Below are positions 6,148 to 12,804 of a DNA stretch of 13,391 bases, piece by piece; positions within the stretch are counted from its first letter, which is position 1; every line of letters begins with the position of its first letter. The notes under the pieces were generated by a model. It saw nothing but the letters and a program-made list of their open reading frames with translations. It made no database searches and was not told the origin of the DNA. Position numbers and translations under genes: made by a program. This DNA comes from Acidobacteriota bacterium (GTDB taxonomy: Bacteria; Acidobacteriota; Terriglobia; Acidiferrales; UBA7541), in NCBI GenBank assembly GCA_003161195.1, contig PMOV01000171.1, positions 152 through 13,542 of the forward strand. The letters are read 5' to 3'.

Positions 6148-6720
6148 ATGAAAGGCCGCATCTGGACGCTACCCAATCAAATTACCCTGCTGCGGCTCGG
6201 CTTTCTGCCGCTTTTCATCGTCTCCATCTCTTACGAGCATTACCGCTGGGCGCTGGTCATTTTGGTGCTCGCGGGATTGTCTGACGGCGCCGACGGCCTG
6301 CTGGCGCGCAGCTTGAATCAGCGCTCGTCGCTCGGTGCCTATCTCGACCCCATCGCCGACAAATTATTGCTTTCGTCGTCTTTCGTGATTTTGGCGTTCA
6401 AGCATGAGATCGCCATGTGGCTGATGATTTTCGTGCTGAGCCGCGACGTCATCATTCTGATGGTGGCGGTGGTGGTCCTGCTGACGTACGGCTACCGGCC
6501 GTTTCCGCCGAGCATTCTCGGCAAATGCACCACCTTCGCGCAGATTGTGATGATCTTCGCGGTGGTGCTCAGCGCGGCGTACCCGCACCAGTATCTTCTG
6601 CCCATCAAGACGGCGTTGATTTATACCGTGGCCACGCTAACGGTAAGCTCCGCGCTGCATTATTCGTTTTCCCTGGCGCGCAAACTCAGCAGCGCGGATA
6701 GCGGCGACGGCGCCGGCTAG
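6148..6720 (+). CDS. pgsA: CDP-alcohol phosphatidyltransferase, PgsA-like (phosphatidylglycerophosphate synthase)
   Basis: The family transfers a phosphatidyl group from CDP-diacylglycerol to an alcohol acceptor in the inner membrane. The complete catalytic signature is present: Asp46, Asp49-Gly50, Ala53-Arg54, then eight residues to Gly63, Asp67 and Asp71, embedded in DGLLAR and GAYLDPIADK. The N-terminal NQITLLRL motif (residues 10-17) is typical. The 190-residue protein has about six hydrophobic spans, the usual topology and length for PgsA. The acceptor is most likely glycerol-3-phosphate, but a cardiolipin synthase of the CDP-alcohol type is possible, as family members differ subtly. The start is the first ATG; upstream are a -10-like box and a palindrome. 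It ends 28 nt before the convergent rhomboid gene's stop. Confidence 0.9.
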   Translation: MKGRIWTLPNQITLLRLGFLPLFIVSISYEHYRWALVILVLAGLSDGADGLLARSLNQRSSLGAYLDPIADKLLLSSSFVILAFKHEIAMWLMIFVLSRDVIILMVAVVVLLTYGYRPFPPSILGKCTTFAQIVMIFAVVLSAAYPHQYLLPIKTALIYTVATLTVSSALHYSFSLARKLSSADSGDGAG

Positions 6721-6736
6721 TCAGCAAACGGTGCCG
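6708..6736. terminator. Possible stem-loop between convergent genes
   Basis: CGGCGCC (6708-6714, inside the end of the pgsA-like gene) can pair with GGTGCCG (6730-6736) with one G-U pair and a 15-nt loop. It sits between two convergent genes whose stops are only 28 nt apart. No T-run follows on either strand, so it is at most a weak or factor-assisted terminator. Confidence 0.2.
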
Positions 6737-6748
6737 GGTTTCGCGGCG

Positions 6749-7660
6749 TCATTCCAACGGCTTGCCGGCTTGCAGAATCATCAATCCGAAGCTCACCACG
6801 ATAATCGCGGCGGCGAACCAGCCGAGCGCATACGCGCGCTTCAATTCCGGACCCGGCAAGGGTTGGCGGTCGGCCAGCAATTTGCCGATCACAAAGCCGG
6901 CCGCCAATCCGCCAAAGTGCGCCCAGTTGTCCACCTGCAGTTGGCTGATCACCAGGCCCTGGGCGAAAATCAGCACCACCCAGAAAATCAGGCGATTGCG
7001 CATTGCGCGGATGTAGTCGCCGCCGCGCTTGGTAGTCACGGCCAGCAGGGCGCCAATCAGCCCAAGGAGGGAGGCGCTGGCCCCGACGGAAAAATGCCCT
7101 TGCCACGAGCTCAGGACATAGCCGGCGATGCCGGTAACGGTGTACAGAAACAGGTAACGCGCCGAGCCGTAGAGCTCTTCGAGCATGGGGCCGATGCTCA
7201 GCAAGACCCACATGTTGAAAAAAATGTGCAATACGCTACCGTGCAGGAAATTGGCAGTCACCAAGCGAAAATATTGGTGCCCCAGAAAAATCGCCGGAGC
7301 GAAGGAGGCGCCGAGGCGGTAGAGCACTTCGCCATTGATCCCATCGGTCAGGCTCAGCGGCTCGCCGCGCTGCAGGGAAGAAACCAGGGTTACCGCGAAC
7401 ATCAGAATGTTCACGACCAGAATCACGGAAGTCACCGGCGCGTTGCCGCCGAAGAAGCCGGAAACGCCGCGGCCGGCGGCGGCTAGCGAATACGTCATGC
7501 TGGTGCCGCAGGCGTGGCAGCGCGTGGCGCTGATGCCCACGAGCGTGCCGCAGGCCGGGCACATCTTCGGGCGCGGGGCTTCCGGAGCGCCGCCAAAAAG
7601 ACGGCGCAAAGCATTTTTCATTTTGTCCACGCGCAATTGCCACTCATAGGGAAGAGCCAT
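6749..7660 (-). CDS. Rhomboid-family intramembrane serine protease with N-terminal zinc ribbon
   Basis: Rhomboids cut transmembrane segments of other proteins inside the membrane. From the chosen start the protein has 303 residues. A CPACG-x10-CHACG zinc ribbon (Cys34, 37, 48, 51) sits in the cytoplasm and is followed by about seven membrane spans. Seen: HGSVLHIFFN with His145 and Asn149 (oxyanion region), the catalytic serine motif GASAS with Ser195, and NWAHFGG with catalytic His248, so the Ser-His dyad is intact. The ATG at 7660 is chosen over an upstream one at 7681 because AAGGAG (7670-7665 on this strand) precedes it at four bases. A start at the MKNALRR methionine is the other choice. 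Substrates are unknown. It is divergent from the helical-protein/rlpA group and may share its promoter region. Confidence 0.92.
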   Translation of the reverse strand: MALPYEWQLRVDKMKNALRRLFGGAPEAPRPKMCPACGTLVGISATRCHACGTSMTYSLAAAGRGVSGFFGGNAPVTSVILVVNILMFAVTLVSSLQRGEPLSLTDGINGEVLYRLGASFAPAIFLGHQYFRLVTANFLHGSVLHIFFNMWVLLSIGPMLEELYGSARYLFLYTVTGIAGYVLSSWQGHFSVGASASLLGLIGALLAVTTKRGGDYIRAMRNRLIFWVVLIFAQGLVISQLQVDNWAHFGGLAAGFVIGKLLADRQPLPGPELKRAYALGWFAAAIIVVSFGLMILQAGKPLE

Positions 7661-7668
7661 TCTGCTCC

Positions 7669-7697
7669 TTGCGACGCGCAAGCGCCGTTCCTATAAT
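7669..7697 (+). promoter_or_regulatory. Sigma-70-type promoter for the envelope gene group
   Basis: TTGCGA at 7669-7674 and a perfect TATAAT at 7692-7697 are separated by 17 bp, the ideal spacing. Transcription would start near 7704 and run through 7783-9246. The -35 box overlaps the Shine-Dalgarno region of the divergent rhomboid gene. Read on the minus strand, the same AT box gives TATTAT at 7698-7693, about 33 bp upstream of the rhomboid start, so the two directions may compete. Confidence 0.6.
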
Positions 7698-7707
7698 ACC
7701 CAAGTCG

Positions 7708-7722
7708 CGGGAGGCGCTCCCG
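7708..7722 (+). other. Leader hairpin at the predicted 5' end of the transcript
   Basis: CGGGAG and CTCCCG form a six-pair GC-rich stem with loop GCG, only a few bases after the expected transcription start. Such 5' hairpins often protect mRNA from decay; here it is 60 nt before the first start codon and does not touch the ribosome-binding site. Confidence 0.4.
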
Positions 7723-7782
7723 GCGCGTGAGCTTGCGTAGGCCGGTGGCACTGCGGTGTTTGTGGAATTGAGGCCAATGCAC

Positions 7783-8004
7783 ATGGATAAGTTTGAAGAG
7801 TTTGGTCGAAAGATCGACGAAGAGTTGGGCCGCCTGCGCCATTTTTTGGAGGACGAGGTCGCGCCAGAGACGGAGCGTCGCGGCGCGGTGGTGCTGCGGG
7901 AAATCTCCCACAAACTCGGCGAGGCCGCGAAAAAGCTGGAAGCCCGCCAGGCCGTACGGACAGCGACCAGCGTGCCGCCGGGCGATCCGAAGCCACAGGG
8001 ATGA
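7783..8004 (+). CDS. Small charged helical protein of unknown function, 73 residues
   Basis: I do not recognise the family. The protein begins MDKFEEFGRKIDEELGRLRHF and is rich in Glu, Lys and Arg through to about residue 55. Hydrophobic residues are spaced three or four apart, so one long amphipathic helix or coiled coil is likely, followed by a Pro/Gly-rich tail. There is no signal peptide, membrane span or cysteine. The start at 7783 is chosen because TTGAGG (7768-7773) lies nine bases before it; ATG 7777 would be too close and GTG 7756 lacks a site. It is first behind the promoter at 7669-7697 and ends 10 nt before the rlpA frame, so it is probably co-transcribed with this cell-envelope gene. 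A role in the same process is only inference. Confidence 0.75.
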   Translation: MDKFEEFGRKIDEELGRLRHFLEDEVAPETERRGAVVLREISHKLGEAAKKLEARQAVRTATSVPPGDPKPQG

Positions 8005-8014
8005 CGCGGGTTTC

Positions 8015-8905
8015 TTGTTGAATTGCCGCGTCGAGCGCCAGTTCCGTCGGTGTGTGCTGCTGCTCTATTTTTCTGCCTTGCACGCGGGCGTTCTGCTTCT
8101 CGCAGGCTGCGCGGCGCGCAATCCGGTAGCCGATCGCCAGCCGCCCCCGGCGCAACCTTCGCCCACACCTCAGCGCACCGAAGAAAACGCCAAAAATTCC
8201 ACAAACGTTCCGCCGGAGCCATCGTCCGCGTCATCGACGGGGTCTGGGTCTGGAAACGCTGCGCCCGCGGCGCGCCCCGGAACGCGGGGCAAGGCACCGG
8301 TGCTTCCCGCGCCCGTGGGCTATACGGAAGAAGGAAATGCTTCGTGGTATGGCGTGCCGTTCCACGGACGACATGCCGCGAACGGCGAGATCTACGACAT
8401 GTACAAGTTGACCGCCGCCCATCGCACGCTTCCTTTCGACAGCATGGTGCGCGTCACGAACGTGAGCAATGGAAAGTCCGCGGTGGTGCGCATTACCGAC
8501 CGCGGGCCATTCGTCGAGAACCGCATCATCGATTTGTCGTTTGCCGCGGCGCAGCAGATTGAGTCCGTGGGACCGGGAGTCGTGCCCATACGCCTGGAAG
8601 TAATTTCCGCGGCCGGCGGCGGCACCGTGGACGTCACCGCGGGATTCTTTACCGTGCAGGTGGGTGCGTTTCGCGAGCGTGGCAATGCCGAACGTCTGCG
8701 CGAGCGTTTGAGCGGCTCCTACTCGCCGATTTACATTCAGACGTATGATTCCCCCGACGGCACGTTCTACCGCGTACGCGTGGGCAAGATTTCGGGCGAA
8801 GATGCCGCCCGGCAATACGCCTCAGGATTGCACACGCGGGAAGGTTTTACGACGTTTGTGATGCGGCTGGACGAGTCCGGCGATACCCCGAGGAGTAACC
8901 AATGA
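8015..8905 (+). CDS. rlpA: RlpA-family septal-ring lipoprotein (lytic transglycosylase) with SPOR domain
   Basis: RlpA proteins bind, and in Pseudomonas cleave, peptidoglycan stripped of stem peptides at division sites. From the TTG chosen here the protein is 296 residues. It has an Arg-rich lead, a hydrophobic segment and a lipobox LAGC with Cys32, then a Pro/Ser/Gly-rich linker to about residue 90. The double-psi beta-barrel domain holds ASWYG, FHGRHAANGEIYD, LTAAHRTLPF, VRITDRGPF and RIIDLS. His136 and Asp162 are spaced 26 residues apart, as I recall for the essential pair in P. aeruginosa RlpA. The SPOR domain (about 211-285) starts FFTVQVGAF. No ATG in this frame fits the signal peptide: TTG 8015, TTG 8018 or GTG 8054 are the options, and only the first two give basic residues before the hydrophobic core. 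The ATG at 7793 would bury the signal. Confidence 0.92.
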   Translation: MLNCRVERQFRRCVLLLYFSALHAGVLLLAGCAARNPVADRQPPPAQPSPTPQRTEENAKNSTNVPPEPSSASSTGSGSGNAAPAARPGTRGKAPVLPAPVGYTEEGNASWYGVPFHGRHAANGEIYDMYKLTAAHRTLPFDSMVRVTNVSNGKSAVVRITDRGPFVENRIIDLSFAAAQQIESVGPGVVPIRLEVISAAGGGTVDVTAGFFTVQVGAFRERGNAERLRERLSGSYSPIYIQTYDSPDGTFYRVRVGKISGEDAARQYASGLHTREGFTTFVMRLDESGDTPRSNQ

Positions 8906-9246
8906 ACGCGGACTGTCTATTCTGCAAAATTGGGGCGAAAAAAATTCCCGCCAAGATCTTGCACGCAGACGAGGACGTATTTGCGTTTGAAGATATCGGA
9001 CCGCAAGCGCCGACGCATATTCTGATCTGTCCGCGCCGCCATTTTTCCTCCTTAAATGAAGCCGCGCCCGAAGATCAAGCGGTGCTGGGGAAGATGCAAC
9101 TGGTGGCCGCGGAACTCGCAAGAAAGCACCATCTGCTGCATGGTTATCGCACGGTAATCAATAGCGGCGCCGGCGCCGGGCAGACGGTGTTTCATTTGCA
9201 CATGCATTTGCTGGGCGGACGCGAATTCACGTGGCCACCCGGCTAG
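8902..9246 (+). CDS. HIT-family protein (HINT-like nucleotide hydrolase)
   Basis: HIT proteins hydrolyse nucleoside phosphoramidates or related nucleotides through a histidine triad. The 114-residue protein shows CLFCKI (Cys5, Cys8), PRRHF (His47) and the triad HLHMHLLGG with His98, His100 and His102, preceded by Asn87 and Gln94. Cys5, Cys8, His47 and His98 are the usual zinc ligands of bacterial HINT-type members. Length and motif order are those of the HINT branch, usually annotated as a purine nucleoside phosphoramidase; the physiological substrate is unknown. Its ATG overlaps the rlpA stop by 4 nt and has a strong GAGGAG site (8890-8895) at six bases, so it is co-transcribed with rlpA and well translated. 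The functional link to rlpA is probably only transcriptional. Confidence 0.94.
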   Translation: MNADCLFCKIGAKKIPAKILHADEDVFAFEDIGPQAPTHILICPRRHFSSLNEAAPEDQAVLGKMQLVAAELARKHHLLHGYRTVINSGAGAGQTVFHLHMHLLGGREFTWPPG

Positions 9247-9254
9247 CGCGCTGC

Positions 9255-9280
9255 CGACAATACTTATGCAAAAATTGTCG
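9255..9280 (+). promoter_or_regulatory. Inverted repeat between the HIT gene and the peptidase gene
   Basis: CGACAAT (9255-9261) and ATTGTCG (9274-9280) are perfect seven-base arms around a 12-nt AT-rich loop. It lies eight bases after the HIT gene and 57 bases before the peptidase start. With no T-run it is not a standard terminator; an operator, or a stem-loop protecting the upstream mRNA's 3' end, is more likely. An ATG at 9266 falls in the loop and is not used as the start here. Confidence 0.4.
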
Positions 9281-9337
9281 TGGAACCCGCGTGAGCGGAG
9301 GCTGCTCCGTACCGCGCTGCGAAACGAAAGGTGTCGA

Positions 9338-11584
9338 ATGATGCGAAGAGCTCTGGTGGCAGCGATACTGTGCGCAGGGATGGCGGCATACTGCGCTTGC
9401 GACACGTTGGCGCAAGAACCCGGACGCGCCCAGGCTGCGGCGAAAAGCGCAGCTCCCGGCGTATTGACCGTAGACCGCATCTATTCGCGGCCTTCGCTGA
9501 GCGGCGAGTTGGCGAGGGGAGTGGCCTGGGCGCCGGACGGCAAGCGCGTTTCGTTTCTGGAAGTGCAGGGCCAGGGGAAAGACGCGCGCACGGAGTTGTG
9601 GGCGATGGACGCCGCCACGGGCGCAAAAAGTTTGCTGGTGAGCGCGGAAAAACTATTGAGCGTGTTGCCCGCGCCGCCGGCCAAGGCGAACCAATCTACC
9701 GGACTCGGCCGCATTGCGCCGAGCCAATATCAATGGGCGCCGCAGTCCACAGCGTTGCTGTTTCAGGGCGAAAATTCGCTGACGTGGTTCGATTTGCAGA
9801 CGCAAACGCCTCATACCCTGGTCTCCGGCAAAGAAACGCTAGCCGATGCCAAAATTTCGCCGAACGGGCGTTACGTCAGTTTCGTGCGCGAACACAATGT
9901 GTGGATCGTGGACGTGGCGAGCGGTAAGCCGCGCGCCATTACGCATGGCGGGACGGAAGAGCTGCGCAAGGGTGAGCTGGACTGGGTCTACCCCGAAGAA
10001 CTGGGAATCAAGACAGCGTACTGGTGGGCGCCGGACTCTTCCGCGATTGCCTATCTGGAGTTGAACGAAAGCAAAGTTACACAATATCCGTTGGTGGATT
10101 TTGATTCGCCGATTGGAGATGCGGACTTCGAGCGCTATCCGGTGGCGGGCGGAGAAAATCCCGTCCCACGCGTCTTTGTCGCTTCGCTGCCGGGCGGCGA
10201 GCCGCGCTTGATGGACACGGGCAAGGGAGACATCTACCTGCCGCGCGTGGAATGGCTGCGGGACGCCAAGCACTTGGCGATTCAGCGTCTCAACCGCGCG
10301 CAAACGGAGATCGATATTTTAGTGGCCGACGCGTCCACCGGCACGTCCCGCGTGTTGCTGCATGAGAAGGATCTGTACTGGATCAATCTGAGCGACGATC
10401 TTTATTTCTTCAGCGACGGCAAGCGCTTTCTATGGTCCAGCGAGCGCACCGGCTATCGGCATTTCTACCTGTACGATCTGGAAGGCCGCCAACTCGCCCA
10501 ACTGACGAAGGGCGAATGGGAGGAAACGGGCCTTGAAGGCGTGGACGAGCGCCGTGGCGCAATCTATTTCACAGCCACGGAGAAGTCGCCGCTCGAGCGT
10601 CATCTCTATACCGTGAAACTCGACGGCACAGGGTTTTCCCGCATCACACACGACGCCGGCACGCACCATCCAGTGATGAACATCGCCGCGGATTGTTTCG
10701 TGGACATCTATTCCAACGCCATGACCCCGCCGCGCCAGGAGCTCTACGCCGTGGATGGCAGGCGGGTAGCCACAATACGCCAGAACAGCGTGGCAGAGCT
10801 CGCGACCTTCCATTTGTCGAAAGTGGAATTTCTCCAGGTACGTTCGCATGACAACGTGCAACTGAATGCCATGATGATCAAGCCACCCGACTTCGACCCC
10901 GCGAAGCATTACCCGGTGTTGGTCTTTACCTACGGCGGCCCAGGCGTACAGGTGGTGGTGGACGAGTGGCAGGGCGACCGCTTCCTGTGGCACCAGTTGA
11001 TGGCGCAAAAGGGTTTTATTATTTTTGCGCTGGATAATCGCGGCTCCGCCGGCCGGGGACACTTATTTGAGGAACCCATCCACTTCCGCCTGGGCGCGCA
11101 GGAACTTTCCGATCAGCGCGATGGCGCGGTCTATCTGCGGTCGCTGCCTTACGTGGACGCGAAACGCATGGGCATCTGGGGCGCGAGCTACGGCGGGCAC
11201 ATGACGCTGCACGCGGTGTTCGAGGATCCCGAGGATTTCAAGGCCGGATTTGCCGGCGCGCCGGTCACCGATTGGACGTACTACGATTCCATCTACACGG
11301 AACGCTACCTGGGCCTGCTGCCGCAAAACGAAGAGAGCTACCAGGAATCCTCGCCGGTCGAGTTCGTGGCAAAGTTTCGCGGCAAGCTGCTGATCGCCCA
11401 CGGCACGGGCGACGACAATGTGCACTTCGCGAATACATTAACGCTGCTCAATGCGGCGATCGCCGAGGGAAAATTCATCGAGGTCATGCCGTTCCCGGGA
11501 CTGGGGCACGGGATCAACAGTCCCGCGGCGCGCCGGCTCATGATGCAGCGAGCGACGGATTTTTTTATCGACGCGCTAAAGTGA
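9338..11584 (+). CDS. Secreted S9-family peptidase, dipeptidyl-peptidase IV type
   Basis: The family removes N-terminal dipeptides, usually X-Pro, from peptides. From the ATG at 9338 the protein has 748 residues. A signal peptide (MMRRALVAAILCAG...) has a plausible cut after TLA near residue 26, then a beta-propeller DPP-IV domain and a C-terminal alpha/beta hydrolase. Catalytic residues: Ser617 in GASYGGH, Asp692 in HGTGDDNVHF, His724 in GLGHGI; Tyr532 in TYGGPG is the oxyanion tyrosine. DWVYPEELG with Glu220-Glu221 matches the double-Glu motif that holds the substrate's free amino end, supporting dipeptidyl rather than oligopeptidase activity. The start is chosen for GAAAGG six bases upstream and the signal peptide; an in-frame ATG at 9266 would add 24 charged residues before it. 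Export to the periplasm is expected. Nothing is broken. Confidence 0.94.
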   Translation: MMRRALVAAILCAGMAAYCACDTLAQEPGRAQAAAKSAAPGVLTVDRIYSRPSLSGELARGVAWAPDGKRVSFLEVQGQGKDARTELWAMDAATGAKSLLVSAEKLLSVLPAPPAKANQSTGLGRIAPSQYQWAPQSTALLFQGENSLTWFDLQTQTPHTLVSGKETLADAKISPNGRYVSFVREHNVWIVDVASGKPRAITHGGTEELRKGELDWVYPEELGIKTAYWWAPDSSAIAYLELNESKVTQYPLVDFDSPIGDADFERYPVAGGENPVPRVFVASLPGGEPRLMDTGKGDIYLPRVEWLRDAKHLAIQRLNRAQTEIDILVADASTGTSRVLLHEKDLYWINLSDDLYFFSDGKRFLWSSERTGYRHFYLYDLEGRQLAQLTKGEWEETGLEGVDERRGAIYFTATEKSPLERHLYTVKLDGTGFSRITHDAGTHHPVMNIAADCFVDIYSNAMTPPRQELYAVDGRRVATIRQNSVAELATFHLSKVEFLQVRSHDNVQLNAMMIKPPDFDPAKHYPVLVFTYGGPGVQVVVDEWQGDRFLWHQLMAQKGFIIFALDNRGSAGRGHLFEEPIHFRLGAQELSDQRDGAVYLRSLPYVDAKRMGIWGASYGGHMTLHAVFEDPEDFKAGFAGAPVTDWTYYDSIYTERYLGLLPQNEESYQESSPVEFVAKFRGKLLIAHGTGDDNVHFANTLTLLNAAIAEGKFIEVMPFPGLGHGINSPAARRLMMQRATDFFIDALK

Positions 11585-11650
11585 TAGCAGAGACACGCGG
11601 AAGAGAAAAGTGGCCGCCGGCTAGAACAGTTCAGGACCGTTGAGGATGAT

Positions 11651-12067
11651 TTAGGAGCTCGCCCCGGTGACCCGACCGGCATGCCACTGGGTGGTGCGGG
11701 TGATGCGTTGGTCCAGCAGCACCGCCGCGAAATAAGCGCACGCGCGGCGTTCCGCGACAATCCACGGCCGTGGCTGGCCCCCGGGCTTGCCGCTGAAGCT
11801 CTGCAGAAACCGCAAGAAGCCATCGTAGGCGCGCACGGCAAAAATCTTCTGTTCGCTCCCACGTTCCAATTTCGGGCAGACCTTGAGTAGCGCGCAAATC
11901 GTTCCAAGCGCCTGTTCGCCCTGCGGACCATCAATCCACACGCCCAAATCCCGTGTGGCTTCTGACAGCCGGCAGCGCGAGGCCGACCACAGCATCGCCC
12001 GCCAGTATCGGATGCCCAGATACGAGGTCAAAAGACTGGCCAGGACGAGAACCAGTGCTTGGTGCAC
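11651..12067 (-). CDS. Membrane-anchored protein of unknown function, 138 residues
   Basis: I do not recognise a named domain. One hydrophobic segment at residues 4-18 (ALVLVLASLLTSYLG) is followed by a basic stretch (IRYWRAMLWSASRCR) and a soluble, mostly helical domain with three further cysteines (CALLKVCPKL and RRACAYFAAVLLDQR). The charge pattern suggests the soluble part is cytoplasmic. The GTG start sits directly after the preceding gene's TAA with no base between, and AGGGG (12080-12076 on this strand) lies eight bases before it, so translation is coupled to the seven-span protein. The conserved-looking end, where Trp, Glu, Arg and the YFAAVLLDQR helix occur, resembles unannotated proteins I recall from Acidobacteriota; this is memory, not a search. 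It ends 66 nt from the convergent peptidase gene. Confidence 0.75.
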   Translation of the reverse strand: MHQALVLVLASLLTSYLGIRYWRAMLWSASRCRLSEATRDLGVWIDGPQGEQALGTICALLKVCPKLERGSEQKIFAVRAYDGFLRFLQSFSGKPGGQPRPWIVAERRACAYFAAVLLDQRITRTTQWHAGRVTGASS

Positions 12068-12760
12068 TTACCACACCCCTGCCAGTTGCTCGAGGGGGAT
12101 GCGGGCCTCCTCGGAAACTTTGGAAACGGTATAAGCAATGGAAAGCGGCAACCAGGCGCCCAGCACCGGAGGCAGATAATGCAGCACCGGCAGATTCGGC
12201 AGGATAGCCCGCAGGGCGTAGGTAATGGTCTGTCCGCCAAAATAGATGCCAAACGCGCTGACCACCAAGACCAGCCGCAAACGAGGGTCGCGCCGCTTCA
12301 ATAGCAGGATCCACACGCCGTAGGTGAGGATCATGCCCGCAAAGTACAAACTTCCGGAAAACTCGACGGCGAAGCGCGTGGCCAGCAACTGATGCTTGAT
12401 GGCGGTCACGGCCCCTGCGTACACCACGATGATTCCCAGAATCGCGACGGCCAGCAGGCGCACGCGGTCGCTGCGGGCTTGCTCCTGAAAGATGTGCGAA
12501 CACAACCCCGCGATGGCCACGAACATCAGCAGCGTCAACACCGCGTCGCTGTAATAGTAGTAGTAGAGGTATTCGTAGGAAGTGAAGCCGAAACGGTGAA
12601 GGATGGTGTAGCTGAGGACCTCATCGACGGCCAGCGCGGCCACATAGACCAGCAGAGTGCGGTGCCGTAATAGGGTACGATCTCGAAAAGCCCAAGCCAG
12701 GACAAACGCTTCCCCAAGGAAGGCGGCGAGCCAAACAACGACATCGAAGGGGCCAAGCAT
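12068..12760 (-). CDS. Seven-span integral membrane protein of unknown function, 230 residues
   Basis: No named family is recognised. By hydrophobicity the spans are about residues 5-25, 36-55, 65-90, 100-120, 130-152, 159-181 and 186-208, followed by a short charged tail ending LEQLAGVW. The third span opens with five tyrosines in a row (EYLYYYYYSDAVL), and the second carries an acidic residue inside the membrane (LAVDEVLSY). Short loops leave no soluble catalytic domain, so a sensor, channel or scaffold role is as possible as transport. The ATG at 12760 begins exactly before the first span; no Shine-Dalgarno sequence precedes it, but TATAAT lies six bases away, suggesting a leaderless message. 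Similar seven-span proteins of unknown role are, as I recall, common in Acidobacteriota. It is coupled to the gene at 12067. Confidence 0.82.
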   Translation of the reverse strand: MLGPFDVVVWLAAFLGEAFVLAWAFRDRTLLRHRTLLVYVAALAVDEVLSYTILHRFGFTSYEYLYYYYYSDAVLTLLMFVAIAGLCSHIFQEQARSDRVRLLAVAILGIIVVYAGAVTAIKHQLLATRFAVEFSGSLYFAGMILTYGVWILLLKRRDPRLRLVLVVSAFGIYFGGQTITYALRAILPNLPVLHYLPPVLGAWLPLSIAYTVSKVSEEARIPLEQLAGVW

Positions 12761-12765
12761 TCTGT

Positions 12766-12771
12766 ATTATA
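12766..12771 (-). promoter_or_regulatory. -10 box for the seven-span gene, leaderless arrangement
   Basis: A perfect TATAAT on the minus strand ends six bases before the ATG at 12760, placing the predicted first transcribed base within one or two bases of that codon. No -35 hexamer matches at 16-18 bp, so use of this box rests on the -10 alone; read-through from the promoter at 12996-13024 is the alternative. Confidence 0.45.
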
Positions 12772-12804
12772 GAGGCCTGGCCCTGAACGATGTTGCCGGG
12801 GCGC

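Noticed and set aside
6000..6284. 94-codon open frame overlapping the pgsA-like start
   Set aside because: It would run through the palindrome and the confirmed start of the phosphatidyltransferase in another frame, with no protein-like pattern.
6731..7486. Plus-strand open frame of 251 codons opposite the rhomboid gene
   Set aside because: The minus-strand rhomboid has complete catalytic motifs; this frame is Gln/His/Ala-rich and lacks any hydrophobic core or ribosome-binding site.
11651..12760. A single gene split by a frameshift or nonsense mutation into the 230- and 138-residue frames
   Set aside because: The second frame has its own membrane anchor and ribosome-binding site and starts exactly at the first frame's stop, which fits two coupled genes better than one broken gene.
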